Of a DNA stretch of 15,455 nucleotides, positions 7,438 to 14,539 are shown piece after piece. Within the stretch, counting starts at the first letter, position 1; every line of letters starts with the position of its first letter. Location: positions 1 to 15,455 of the forward strand of contig CALHCK010000106.1 of the NCBI GenBank assembly GCA_937936695.1, read 5' to 3'. The notes under the pieces were generated by a model. It searched no databases. It saw only the letters and a list, made by a program, of their open reading frames with translations, and had not been told where the DNA came from. This DNA comes from an uncultured Polaribacter sp. Lineage in GTDB: Bacteria; Bacteroidota; Bacteroidia; Flavobacteriales; Flavobacteriaceae. The position numbers were made by a program, and so were the translations under genes.

Positions 7438-8286
7438 CTACTTTTCTAACAAAGCAAAAAACTTATCTATATTTGGTAAAATAAGTATTTTTGTCCTTCT
7501 ATTTTTTAATCTATTTTCACTTGATGTATTTGGTAATAAAGGTGTAGTACTTCCTCTACCTGCAGCAATTAATCTTTTACCATCAACATTATATTTATCT
7601 TGTAAAATTCTAACAATAGAAGTTGCTCTTTTTACACTTAAATCCCAGTTATCTTCAATAATTTGATTATTTATTTTTCTAGAATCAGCATGTCCTTCTA
7701 TCATTACATCTATACTTGGTTCAGATTTAATAATGTTTGCTAATTTTTCTAATAAACCATAAGATTCTTTTTTTACAGTATAACTAGCCGAATTAAATAG
7801 TACATTTTCAAATACAGAAATCATTACCATTGTTTGTTCTATACCAATATCTACAGAATTAGAATTTTGTATACCAGAACTATTCATTCTATTTTTTAAA
7901 TTGTAAGAAATAGCTAAGTTTAAAGAATCTTTTAATGTTTTTGCATCTCTTAAATCTGTTGGATTTACTTTAGAAAGTGTTTCGCGCATTTTTTGCTTTG
8001 CTTCATTAGATATAACAGCAGCACTACCTACAGTTTCGTACTTTTTGCTATTTTCTCTCTGCAAAGTAACATTTTCACCTTTTAAAGAATTTATTTTTTC
8101 ATTATAGGCATCTACCCTATTTTCTATAACAGAAAACTTAGCCTCCAAATTTTCTTTGGTACTATTTGTTTCTTGATATTTATTCTTTAAATCAGTAAAC
8201 TCTTTTTCTAATGCAACGTATTTCTTTTTGGCCACACAAGAAGAAAGCAATCCAATAAATAAGATAGGTAAAATTATTTTTTTCAT
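7438..8286 (-). CDS. OmpA-family outer-membrane lipoprotein
   Basis: A 282-residue lipoprotein with signal sequence and lipobox LSSC (C17), then a charged coiled-coil stretch (about 20-85), a linker, and a C-terminal OmpA-like peptidoglycan-binding domain (about 157-270). The domain shows NVLFNSASYTV (161-171), MIEGHADS (195-202), NWDLSVKRA (213-221), VDGKRLIAAGRGST (234-247) and NRRTKILI (262-269). D201 and R220 match the pair that grips diaminopimelate in peptidoglycan. It should tether the outer membrane to the cell wall. The coiled coil and the Pal-like layout agree with a structural role rather than a porin. The protein is complete, with a short extension after the domain. The following gene downstream on the same strand is another lipoprotein. 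Confidence 0.87.
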   Translation of the reverse strand: MKKIILPILFIGLLSSCVAKKKYVALEKEFTDLKNKYQETNSTKENLEAKFSVIENRVDAYNEKINSLKGENVTLQRENSKKYETVGSAAVISNEAKQKMRETLSKVNPTDLRDAKTLKDSLNLAISYNLKNRMNSSGIQNSNSVDIGIEQTMVMISVFENVLFNSASYTVKKESYGLLEKLANIIKSEPSIDVMIEGHADSRKINNQIIEDNWDLSVKRATSIVRILQDKYNVDGKRLIAAGRGSTTPLLPNTSSENRLKNRRTKILILPNIDKFFALLEK

Positions 8287-8425
8287 TGTTTAAATATTTT
8301 CAGAATAGGTTATCGTTCTTGGGTTTAAAGGTAGTAATTTCTACAATACAATATAATAAGTTATTAAAGATAAACAACCTTTTTATAGTAACCTTAACTA
8401 CAAACACTTATAAAAAATAAACGAA

Positions 8426-8494
8426 ATGAGTAACTACACAATTTTACAAAATCACGATAGACAACAAACTAAAACAAGTAAGCAGACTGCATAA
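8426..8494 (+). CDS. Possible small ORF, 22 residues
   Basis: ATG at 8426 opens a 22-codon frame reading MSNYTILQNHDRQQTKTSKQ followed by TA, with stop TAA at 8492-8494. It is polar, rich in Gln, Lys and Thr, and lacks a signal or membrane segment. A strong intrinsic terminator begins 12 bases after the stop, so a short plus-strand transcript would end cleanly there. No Shine-Dalgarno sequence is visible, which is normal for flavobacteria, and no clear TAnnTTTG box was found upstream. A non-coding RNA ending at this terminator is an equal alternative, and the terminator may simply serve the minus-strand globin gene. I do not recognise the peptide. Confidence 0.3.
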   Translation: MSNYTILQNHDRQQTKTSKQTA

Positions 8495-8506
8495 AGATAA
8501 AATCCA

Positions 8507-8541
8507 AAAAAAACCTGTAAACGAAATTTACAGGTTTTTTT
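8507..8541. terminator. Intrinsic terminator, usable in both directions
   Basis: CCTGTAAA (8514-8521) and TTTACAGG (8527-8534) form a perfect stem around CGAAA. Seven A's before and seven T's after extend the pairing and give a U-run on either strand. It lies 63 bases beyond the globin stop (minus strand) and 12 bases beyond the small plus-strand ORF. Confidence 0.88.
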
Positions 8542-8603
8542 ATTTTTATAAATAACTAGTTATTGTAAAATACAAATACCTAGTCACGTAAAATTTTTAG
8601 TTT

Positions 8604-9491
8604 TTACCAAAATTTCCACCAAGGTTTACTTTTTTCAACTACTGTTGGCTCTGTAGCAGAAACGCTTTTTGCTGCATCTTTCATTACAGTAGCAAGTGTA
8701 TTGTAAACTTCTGTCCAAGCATCTTTAACATCAGGTGTAAAATCATCACCCAAACCTTTTTCTAAAGTATACAAAAGAGCTCCTCCAACGGTATCGTAGT
8801 GACTTTCTTCTACACCATATTTAACGTGATTTTTCCCTAAATTTTGTACAGCAGGAACAATACTATCTAAATTATCTAACCCATTAACTGCTGTACCAAT
8901 CATACTCATTAATTTAGCACCTTGTTCTTTAATATCTCCTTTAAATAGAGGTTTTAAAGCAGGATCCATCTCAAATAATTTATTGTAAAAAATTTCAGCA
9001 GCTTTATCTGCAATTGGTACTACTTTAGAAAAAGAAGATTGCACTAATCGTTTTTTTCGGTCTGTTAATCCCGCTTCTTTAGGTAAAGAATTTGCTGCAT
9101 CTTTCATTGTTGTTGCTAACACCGTATAAACTTCTGTCCAAGCTTCTTTTACTTCTGGTGTAAAATCTTCTCCTAAACCTGCATCTAAAGTTTCTAAGAG
9201 TGCAGCTCCAACGGTATCATAATGTTTATCTTCTACCCCATATCCCGCATGACCTTTTCCTAAATTTTGAACAGCAGGAACAAGAGCGTCTAGATTATTT
9301 AATCCATTAACAGCTGTTCCAATCATGCTCATTAATTTAGCACCTTGAGCTTTCATGTCTCCTTTAAACATCGGCTTTAATGAAGGATCTTTTTCAAAAA
9401 GTTTTCCGTAAAAAATTTCAGCAGCTTTATCAGATATTGGAACTACTTTTTTAAAGGTTTCTTGAACTAATTCAATTGTTTTGGCTTCCAT
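8604..9491 (-). CDS. Tandem double globin (two flavohemoglobin-like haem domains)
   Basis: The 295-residue protein holds two globin domains, residues 1-140 and 145-280, joined by a linker of about 12 residues. Both keep the haem-pocket residues of bacterial flavohemoglobin/Vitreoscilla-type globins: B10 Tyr (Y28, Y169), CD1 Phe (F42, F183), E7 Gln (Q49, Q190) and proximal F8 His (H81, H222). They also keep the Tyr and Glu of the proximal relay (Y91/E120, Y232/E261), so both should bind haem. By hand count about 99 of 129 aligned positions are identical between the halves. No FAD/NAD reductase domain follows. The C-terminus is a short linker and KPWWKFW, a possible membrane-surface or partner-binding tail. 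Likely roles are O2 storage or delivery, or NO detoxification with a separate reductase. Usual single-domain globins are about 140 residues. A 16-nt palindrome lies 37 bases upstream of the start. Confidence 0.88.
   Translation of the reverse strand: MEAKTIELVQETFKKVVPISDKAAEIFYGKLFEKDPSLKPMFKGDMKAQGAKLMSMIGTAVNGLNNLDALVPAVQNLGKGHAGYGVEDKHYDTVGAALLETLDAGLGEDFTPEVKEAWTEVYTVLATTMKDAANSLPKEAGLTDRKKRLVQSSFSKVVPIADKAAEIFYNKLFEMDPALKPLFKGDIKEQGAKLMSMIGTAVNGLDNLDSIVPAVQNLGKNHVKYGVEESHYDTVGGALLYTLEKGLGDDFTPDVKDAWTEVYNTLATVMKDAAKSVSATEPTVVEKSKPWWKFW
8664..9473 (-). repeat. Internal tandem duplication encoding the two globin domains
   Basis: Bases 9087-9473 (domain 1, residues 7-135) and 8664-9050 (domain 2, residues 148-276) align without gaps at a fixed offset of 141 codons. 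Similarity is visible in the DNA as well as the protein; for example, the 44-base segments starting at 8881 and 9302 differ at only three positions. This points to a fairly recent duplication or to gene conversion between halves. Confidence 0.9.
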
Positions 9492-9528
9492 GTAATATTA
9501 ATTTTTAAGAGTTGATTCTGGCTAAATC

Positions 9529-9544
9529 TACGTATTAATACGTA
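9529..9544. promoter_or_regulatory. 16-nt perfect palindrome, candidate operator of the globin gene
   Basis: TACGTATTAATACGTA is a perfect palindrome located 37 bases upstream of the globin ATG, where a dimeric regulator could act on its promoter. It overlaps a weak minus-strand TAGATTTA -7-like box. It does not match the FNR/CRP core (TTGAT-N4-ATCAA), so the regulator is unknown. Confidence 0.4.
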
Positions 9545-9891
9545 ATTATTTTAATTACAAGATCACTTTTAGCAAATAACGAAATGAAAGATTTTATTTT
9601 AAAAATTTATCAAAATTTTAAAGTATAATTTTATTTTTCACAATTGAACTTCAACAATTAAAAAACACTAAAATTAACAAAAACACAATTAACTTTTAAA
9701 AAACATATTAAACAATTAAAAAAAACATAAAAAAAACTGATTTTAATACATACTTTATATTTTTTATTCACAAATTAAATTTAGATAATTTTAAAATTTT
9801 TGTGTTTTTTGAAGAAAAATACTTTTATGATTCTTATCTATATTTATATTTTTTTTGTGTAAAATTATTTTTTAGGATGAAAATATTATCT

Positions 9892-9920
9892 AAAAAAAAA
9901 GCTCCATTTAAAATGGAGCT
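9892..9920 (-). terminator. Intrinsic terminator of valS
   Basis: GCTCCATTT (9901-9909) pairs perfectly with AAATGGAGC (9911-9919), and the nine A's at 9892-9900 become a U-run on the minus-strand transcript. It begins 8 bases past the valS stop codon. A shorter T-run on the other side (9920-9924) could give weak plus-strand activity. Confidence 0.92.
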
Positions 9921-9927
9921 TTTTAGT

Positions 9928-12564
9928 TTATTTTAAAGTTGCTAAACTACTTTTTATCGTTTCTATTTTTGCAATAGTATCAGATTCTTTTTTACGTTCT
10001 AGCGTAATTACTTTTTCTGGAGCATTAGAAACAAACCGCTCATTAGACAATTTTTTCTGTATACCAAATAAAAACCCTTCTGCTCTCTTTAGTTCTGCAT
10101 TTAACTTTTTAATTTCAGCTTCTACATCTATGTTTTCTATAGATATTGGCACAAAATACTCATTAGATTTTACTCTAAAAGATGCACCATCTACTTTTTC
10201 TTCTACATAATTTATAACAGCTGTATTTGTTAATTTTTGAATAACAACATCAAACTTCTTAGATTTTTTCTCTGCATCTATCAAAAATAATTCAACAGCA
10301 TCTTTAAAAGATATGTTTTTTTCTTTTCTAATTGTTCTTATCCCTGAAACGACCCCCGTTGCAAAATCAAAGTCTTTTATAATTTCTTCATCAAAAGTTT
10401 TTTGAGAAGGATATTTTGAAATTATTAAAGCTTCTTCTGGAGTTCTTTCTGAAATATATTGCCAAATTTCTTCTGTTAAAAATGGCATAAATGGATGTAA
10501 TATTTTTAGATTATTTTCTAAAATTGTTATTACGGCATCGTATGTTTTTTCATCTATTGGTTGCTGATAAGCTGGCTTTACAATTTCTAATAACCAAGAT
10601 GAAAAATCATCCATTATTAGTTTATAAATAGTCATTAATGCATCAGATAGCCTGTATTTAGAAAAATGATCTTCTATTTCTGCAAGAGCTTTTTGAAACT
10701 TAGCTTCGTACCAAGACAAGCCTATTTTTGCAGTTTCTGGTTGCTCTAAGTTATCATTTATTTCCCAACCTTTTATCAAACGGAAAGCATTCCAAATTTT
10801 ATTTGCAAAACCTTTACCTTGTTGGCATAAATCTTCATCAAATAAAATATCGTTACCAGCAGGTGCACTTAACAACAAACCAACACGCACACCATCTGCA
10901 CCAAACTCTTTAATTAAATTTAAAGCATCAGGAGAATTCCCTAGAGATTTAGACATTTTACGTCGCTGTTTGTCTCTAACTAAACCTGTTAAATATACAT
11001 TATTAAACGGTTTCGCATCTTTATATTCGTACCCTGCAACAATCATTCTTGCAACCCAGAAAAATAAAATATCTGGTCCGGTTACTAAATCATTTGTTGG
11101 GTAATAATAGTTGATTTCTTCATTTTCAGGATTTCTAATTCCATCAAAAACAGACATTGGCCATAACCATGAAGAGAACCAAGTATCTAAAGCGTCTTCA
11201 TCTTGTTTTAAATCAGATACAGACAGCGATGCATTACCTGTTTTCTTTTTAGCAAGAACTAAAGCTTCTTCAATATTTTCTGCTACTACAAAATCTTCTT
11301 TACCATCTCCATAGAAAAAAGCAGGAATTTGTTGTCCCCACCAAAGTTGACGAGAGATGTTCCAATCTCGTACATTTTCCATCCAATGACGGTATGTGTT
11401 TTCAAATTTCTTTGGATATAAGTTAATGTCAGTATCATCTCCTAAAACTGCTTTAATAGCAGGTTTAGCCAATTCTTCCATCTTTAAAAACCATTGATCA
11501 GACAATCTTGGTTCTATTACAGCTTTTGTTCTTTCTGATGTACCTACTTTATTTGTATGTACCTCTGTTTTTACTAAAACACCTTTTTCTTCTAATTCTT
11601 TGGCAATTTCTTTACGAACAACAAATCTATCTTTACCTTGGTAATGCATACCAAAGGAATTTAAAGAAGCATCCTCATTGAAAATATCTATTACTTCTAA
11701 ATTGTGTTTATCCCCTAAATTTTTATCATTTTCATCGTGTGCAGGTGTTACTTTTAAACATCCTGTACCAAACTCTAAATCTACATACTCATCCTCTATA
11801 ATAGGAATTACTCTATTACATAAAGGAACAATTGCTTTTTTTCCTTTTAAATGCGTAAAACGTTCATCATTTGGGTTGATACAAATTGCTGTATCTCCAA
11901 AAATAGTTTCTGGTCTTGTAGTAGCAATTGTTAGCGTATCTGTAGATCCTTCTATTTTATATTCTAAATAATATAAATTACCTTGTCTTTCTTCATGAAT
12001 TACTTCTTCGTCAGACAAAGTTGTTTTTGCTTCAGGATCCCAATTTACCATTCTGTACCCTCTATAAATTAATCCTTTGTTGTATAAATCAACAAATACT
12101 TTAATTACAGATTCAGACATTTCTGGATCCATGGTAAAAGCTGTTCTTTCCCAATCGCAAGAAGCACCTAATTTTTTTAACTGTTCTAAAATAATACCTC
12201 CATATTCATCTTTCCAATCAAAAGCATGTTGTAAAAATTCTTCACGTGTTAAATCGCTTTTACTAATTCCTTGTTCTTTTAATTTTGCAACTACTTTAGC
12301 CTCTGTAGCAATAGATGCATGATCTGTACCAGGTACCCAACACGCATTTTTCCCTAGCAATCTTGCTCTTCTAATTAATACGTCTTGTATTGTATTATTT
12401 AGCATGTGCCCCATATGTAATACCCCTGTAACGTTTGGAGGAGGAATTACAATTGTATATGGTTCTCTTTCATCTGGTGTAGAATGAAAATAATTATGTT
12501 TAATCCAATATGCATACCATTTATCTTCTACTTGGCTTGCATCATATTTAGATGGAATTGTCAT
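9928..12564 (-). CDS. valS: Valine--tRNA ligase
   Basis: This class I aminoacyl-tRNA synthetase charges tRNA-Val with valine in the cytoplasm. The 878-residue protein is full length for the bacterial enzyme. It has PPPNVTGVLHMGH (41-53) with the HMGH form of the HIGH signature, and RKMSKSLGNSPD (535-546) with the KMSKS loop. The CP1 editing domain that hydrolyses mischarged Thr-tRNA shows TTRPETIFGDTA (215-226) and GTGCLKVTPAHDEND (266-280). WNISRQLWWGQQIP (401-414) is the usual segment after editing. An anticodon-binding domain occupies about 600-750, and a C-terminal coiled coil (about 810-878) contacts the tRNA. The start ATG gives the usual short N-terminus leading to KYDASQVEDKWYAYW. The gene is monocistronic, with a promoter box 30 bases upstream and its own terminator. 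No T-box leader is seen, as expected outside Firmicutes. Confidence 0.98.
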   Translation of the reverse strand: MTIPSKYDASQVEDKWYAYWIKHNYFHSTPDEREPYTIVIPPPNVTGVLHMGHMLNNTIQDVLIRRARLLGKNACWVPGTDHASIATEAKVVAKLKEQGISKSDLTREEFLQHAFDWKDEYGGIILEQLKKLGASCDWERTAFTMDPEMSESVIKVFVDLYNKGLIYRGYRMVNWDPEAKTTLSDEEVIHEERQGNLYYLEYKIEGSTDTLTIATTRPETIFGDTAICINPNDERFTHLKGKKAIVPLCNRVIPIIEDEYVDLEFGTGCLKVTPAHDENDKNLGDKHNLEVIDIFNEDASLNSFGMHYQGKDRFVVRKEIAKELEEKGVLVKTEVHTNKVGTSERTKAVIEPRLSDQWFLKMEELAKPAIKAVLGDDTDINLYPKKFENTYRHWMENVRDWNISRQLWWGQQIPAFFYGDGKEDFVVAENIEEALVLAKKKTGNASLSVSDLKQDEDALDTWFSSWLWPMSVFDGIRNPENEEINYYYPTNDLVTGPDILFFWVARMIVAGYEYKDAKPFNNVYLTGLVRDKQRRKMSKSLGNSPDALNLIKEFGADGVRVGLLLSAPAGNDILFDEDLCQQGKGFANKIWNAFRLIKGWEINDNLEQPETAKIGLSWYEAKFQKALAEIEDHFSKYRLSDALMTIYKLIMDDFSSWLLEIVKPAYQQPIDEKTYDAVITILENNLKILHPFMPFLTEEIWQYISERTPEEALIISKYPSQKTFDEEIIKDFDFATGVVSGIRTIRKEKNISFKDAVELFLIDAEKKSKKFDVVIQKLTNTAVINYVEEKVDGASFRVKSNEYFVPISIENIDVEAEIKKLNAELKRAEGFLFGIQKKLSNERFVSNAPEKVITLERKKESDTIAKIETIKSSLATLK

Positions 12565-12594
12565 ACTTTGGAATAGTTTTTGAAATATAGCTTA

Positions 12595-12602
12595 CAAAAA
12601 TA
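12595..12602 (-). promoter_or_regulatory. Probable -7 box (TATTTTTG) of valS
   Basis: On the minus strand this octamer matches TAnnTTTG exactly and ends 30 bases before the valS ATG. No TTG is found at the usual 18-21-base distance upstream, so the -33 half is weak. Confidence 0.45.
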
Positions 12603-12609
12603 CAATTAT

Positions 12610-12630
12610 CTAATTTCTAGAGAAAATTAG
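12610..12630. promoter_or_regulatory. Inverted repeat CTAATTT-N7-AAATTAG in the valS/DUF1573 divergent region
   Basis: CTAATTT (12610-12616) and AAATTAG (12624-12630) are exact inverted copies with a 7-base spacer. They lie just upstream of the valS -7 box and between two divergent genes, where they could be an operator. In such AT-rich DNA a repeat of this size can arise by chance. Confidence 0.22.
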
Positions 12631-12687
12631 TACTCAATTTTTTAAAACAAAATATTAATATTAATTTTACGATATAAACAAATCATC

Positions 12688-13104
12688 ATGAAAGTATTAT
12701 ACACTTCTTTATTTTTATTATTTATTTCTATTACCATAAACGCTCAAGAATTTAAATTTGAGAAAGAATCTATTAATTATGGTAAAATTGGTAAAGGTGC
12801 TAATGGCGAAAGAGTTTTTGTTTTTACAAACTCTGGTGACGCACCACTAGTTATTAATGAGATTAAATCTTCTTGTGGTTGTACTGTACCTAAAAAACCT
12901 GAAGCCCCAATTATGCCTGGAGAAAAAGGTGAAATAAAAGTATCTTATGACACTAAAAGAGTGGGTGGTTTTTCTAAATCTATTACCATTTTTTCTAATG
13001 CAAAAAAAGGACAAAAAGTTATAAAAATTAAAGGTTTTGTAGATAAAGGAATTTCGTTAGAAAAAGAAAAAAGTATCTTAACAAATTCGTCTAAATCTTA
13101 TTAA
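12688..13104 (+). CDS. Secreted DUF1573 domain protein
   Basis: A 138-residue protein with a type I signal peptide (MKVLYTSLFLLFISITINA, probable cut after A19) followed by one DUF1573 domain (about 22-118). The domain shows the family's FEKESINYGKIGKG start, VFVFTNSGDAPLVI (43-56), the SSCGCTVP motif (61-68, C63 and C65) and the GEIKVSYDTKRVGGFSKSI segment. DUF1573 is an Ig/ASH-like beta sandwich very common in Bacteroidota exported proteins. Its function is unknown; the CGC pair may form a disulfide or bind a ligand. After the domain comes a polar tail ending SSKSY, without a type IX sorting domain, so periplasmic location is likely. The gene diverges from valS and converges with the PDZ protease gene, leaving only 3 bases between their stops. 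Confidence 0.85.
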   Translation: MKVLYTSLFLLFISITINAQEFKFEKESINYGKIGKGANGERVFVFTNSGDAPLVINEIKSSCGCTVPKKPEAPIMPGEKGEIKVSYDTKRVGGFSKSITIFSNAKKGQKVIKIKGFVDKGISLEKEKSILTNSSKSY

Positions 13105-13107
13105 AAG

Positions 13108-14463
13108 CTAAATTCTTTTTTTGAGTCTAAACTCAAATTTTAATATTTTTCCATTTCTTTTAATGGTAAGTTTTACTTTTTTATTGTCTTTTTCTTGAAA
13201 AGCATAATAGAAATCACTAAGCTTTAAAAACTGAAATTCAGTACTATTTAGTCTTAAAATAATATCGTCTTTTTTTAATCCTGCATTATAAGCTGGAGAA
13301 TCTTTAATAACCGTTCTAATTTTATAGGACGGTTTTAATTTTAGCACATATTTTTCTGTTGATGATCCTGCTTTTTCTGTTGCTACATCTCTACCAAAAG
13401 CATCTATTAGAACCTCTTTTTGTTTTTCTTTTACATATACATCTCCATTATAAATTACATCAATCCCGCTCATATTATAATGAAATTCGTCTTTAAAAAA
13501 TTTATTCTTTTTTAACATGATCTGTTTTTTAGAATAATTTAACCAGACTGTAAATCTCTTTAATACTTCAGCTCCAATACTTCCATTTCTCTGTTTAAAT
13601 TTTCTTGCATTTTCAGTTGTTAAAGAATCTAAAAAAGATACTGTAGGCTGTTTTATAGTAACAGTACCTATTTTAGTGTTTGGTATTCTACTTCTGTTAC
13701 CATAAACTATTCCGCTAAACCCTTCTCCTAAAATATCATTATAATGTTTTATGGGGGTTTTTATATTTTGCTTGGGGTTTTCAAAAATCCATAAAGATTC
13801 TGTACCTCCAGAATCAATAAGCATTTTTGCTTTCTGCATTTTTTTTCCAACAGTGTCTAGTTGTATAGAAATATCTAAATATGGTTTTTTCTTATAAATT
13901 TCTATAGGAAGAATCTCACATTGTTTACATTTTTTTAAAATGTATTTAGAGTTTTTGTAAAAATAAATTTTACTGTTAACGTAATTTATTTTTACAACAA
14001 AGTCTTTTAGTAAATTATAGCCTAAAATACCATGTATTTCTGTTCCCATTTTAGCAGAAAAATCAAAATATCTCTTTAAAATTATGTGAATTTCTTCATT
14101 ATTATTTATAATGTTTTTTAAAGTAATTACATTTCCTTTTGTTTTTAGAGCTTGTACAGAATTACCTTTACCTAAACCATGTATTTTTGATTTTTGAACA
14201 TTTTTAAAACCAGCAACTTCACTTTCATCAATATTAAACAAAATAGTTTTACTTACTCCTGTATCTAAAATAAAAGACAGTTTTTTTTCATTAACAATAA
14301 CAGGAATAACTATTAAATTATTTATTAATTTAAAGCTTACACTTTGTTTTTTCTTTTTTGATTGTGTAAAGTTATAGTGACTTTGGCTATTTGCAGTAGC
14401 AATAACTGTAAAATAAAATATAATTGTAGTTAATATTAATTTTAAAGTATAGTTTTTAAACAT
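13108..14463 (-). CDS. Two-lobed retropepsin-like aspartyl protease with C-terminal PDZ domain
   Basis: The 451-residue protein begins with a signal peptide or membrane anchor (hydrophobic residues about 7-25, possible cut near ATANS). Lobe 1 (about 41-170) has the active-site motif FILDTGVSKTIL (64-75, D67) and the partner GILGYNLLKDF (145-155). Lobe 2 (about 182-320) has MLIDSGGTESLW (214-225, D217) and GSIGAEVLKRF (294-304). Both catalytic aspartates are thus in one chain, like a pepsin, where retroviral-type enzymes dimerise. A PDZ domain follows (about 372-448), with VIKDSPAYNAGLKKDDIIL (385-403), likely guiding substrate choice. It should act in the periplasm or at the membrane; substrates are unknown. 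The gene lies 76 bases downstream of a membrane LytTR regulator on the same strand, so co-transcription or control by it is possible. Its last codons contain a hairpin that may end the convergent DUF1573 gene. Confidence 0.85.
   Translation of the reverse strand: MFKNYTLKLILTTIIFYFTVIATANSQSHYNFTQSKKKKQSVSFKLINNLIVIPVIVNEKKLSFILDTGVSKTILFNIDESEVAGFKNVQKSKIHGLGKGNSVQALKTKGNVITLKNIINNNEEIHIILKRYFDFSAKMGTEIHGILGYNLLKDFVVKINYVNSKIYFYKNSKYILKKCKQCEILPIEIYKKKPYLDISIQLDTVGKKMQKAKMLIDSGGTESLWIFENPKQNIKTPIKHYNDILGEGFSGIVYGNRSRIPNTKIGTVTIKQPTVSFLDSLTTENARKFKQRNGSIGAEVLKRFTVWLNYSKKQIMLKKNKFFKDEFHYNMSGIDVIYNGDVYVKEKQKEVLIDAFGRDVATEKAGSSTEKYVLKLKPSYKIRTVIKDSPAYNAGLKKDDIILRLNSTEFQFLKLSDFYYAFQEKDNKKVKLTIKRNGKILKFEFRLKKRI
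13120..13137 (+). terminator. Weak hairpin ending the DUF1573 gene, inside the 3' end of the convergent gene
   Basis: TTTGAGT (13120-13126) pairs with ACTCAAA (13131-13137) around CTAA, with a short T-run after it. It lies 16 bases after the DUF1573 stop and within the last codons of the protease gene. The stem is short and AT-rich, so termination would be weak. Confidence 0.3.
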
Positions 14464-14469
14464 AATTAA

Positions 14470-14489
14470 AAGTACAATTATTAGTACTT
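14470..14489. promoter_or_regulatory. Inverted repeat AAGTAC-N8-GTACTT upstream of the protease gene
   Basis: AAGTAC (14470-14475) and GTACTT (14484-14489) are exact inverted copies 7 bases before the protease ATG. The minus-strand reading TACTTTTA across the near copy resembles a -7 box, so the site could be an operator over a promoter giving a very short leader. It could be a target of the adjacent LytTR regulator, though LytTR sites are usually direct repeats. Confidence 0.28.
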
Positions 14490-14539
14490 CTAATTATAAT
14501 TTTAAGACTATTTAACTTTTTTTAAGAATTAATAATTGT

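Larger units (their letters stand above)
8287..8603. other. Intergenic region between the OmpA and globin genes
   Basis: This 317-base gap holds the upstream region of the OmpA-type gene (near 8287-8400, with a weak minus-strand TACCTTTA -7-like box), the possible 22-codon plus-strand ORF at 8426-8494 and the terminator at 8507-8541. No tRNA or known riboswitch was recognised. Confidence 0.6.
9492..9927. other. Long AT-rich intergenic region between globin and valS genes
   Basis: This 436-base gap is both the upstream region of the globin gene and the end region of valS. It contains the palindrome at 9529-9544, a near-palindrome TAATTAttTTAATTA at 9543-9557, and a long A-rich then T-rich tract (about 9590-9890) with repeated AACAATTAAAAAA-like words. 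The valS terminator lies at 9892-9920. I see no supportable gene in it on either strand. It may hold binding sites or bent DNA for globin control. Confidence 0.6.

Noticed and set aside
7430..7666. Plus-strand frame across the end of the OmpA-type gene
   Set aside because: It is antisense to the conserved OmpA domain and has no recognisable feature of its own.
9490..9560. FNR or NsrR binding site upstream of the globin gene
   Set aside because: TTGAT at 9512-9516 lacks a matching ATCAA half at the right distance, so the site does not fit the known consensus.
10728..12322. Four plus-strand open frames inside valS
   Set aside because: All are antisense shadows of a highly conserved essential gene.
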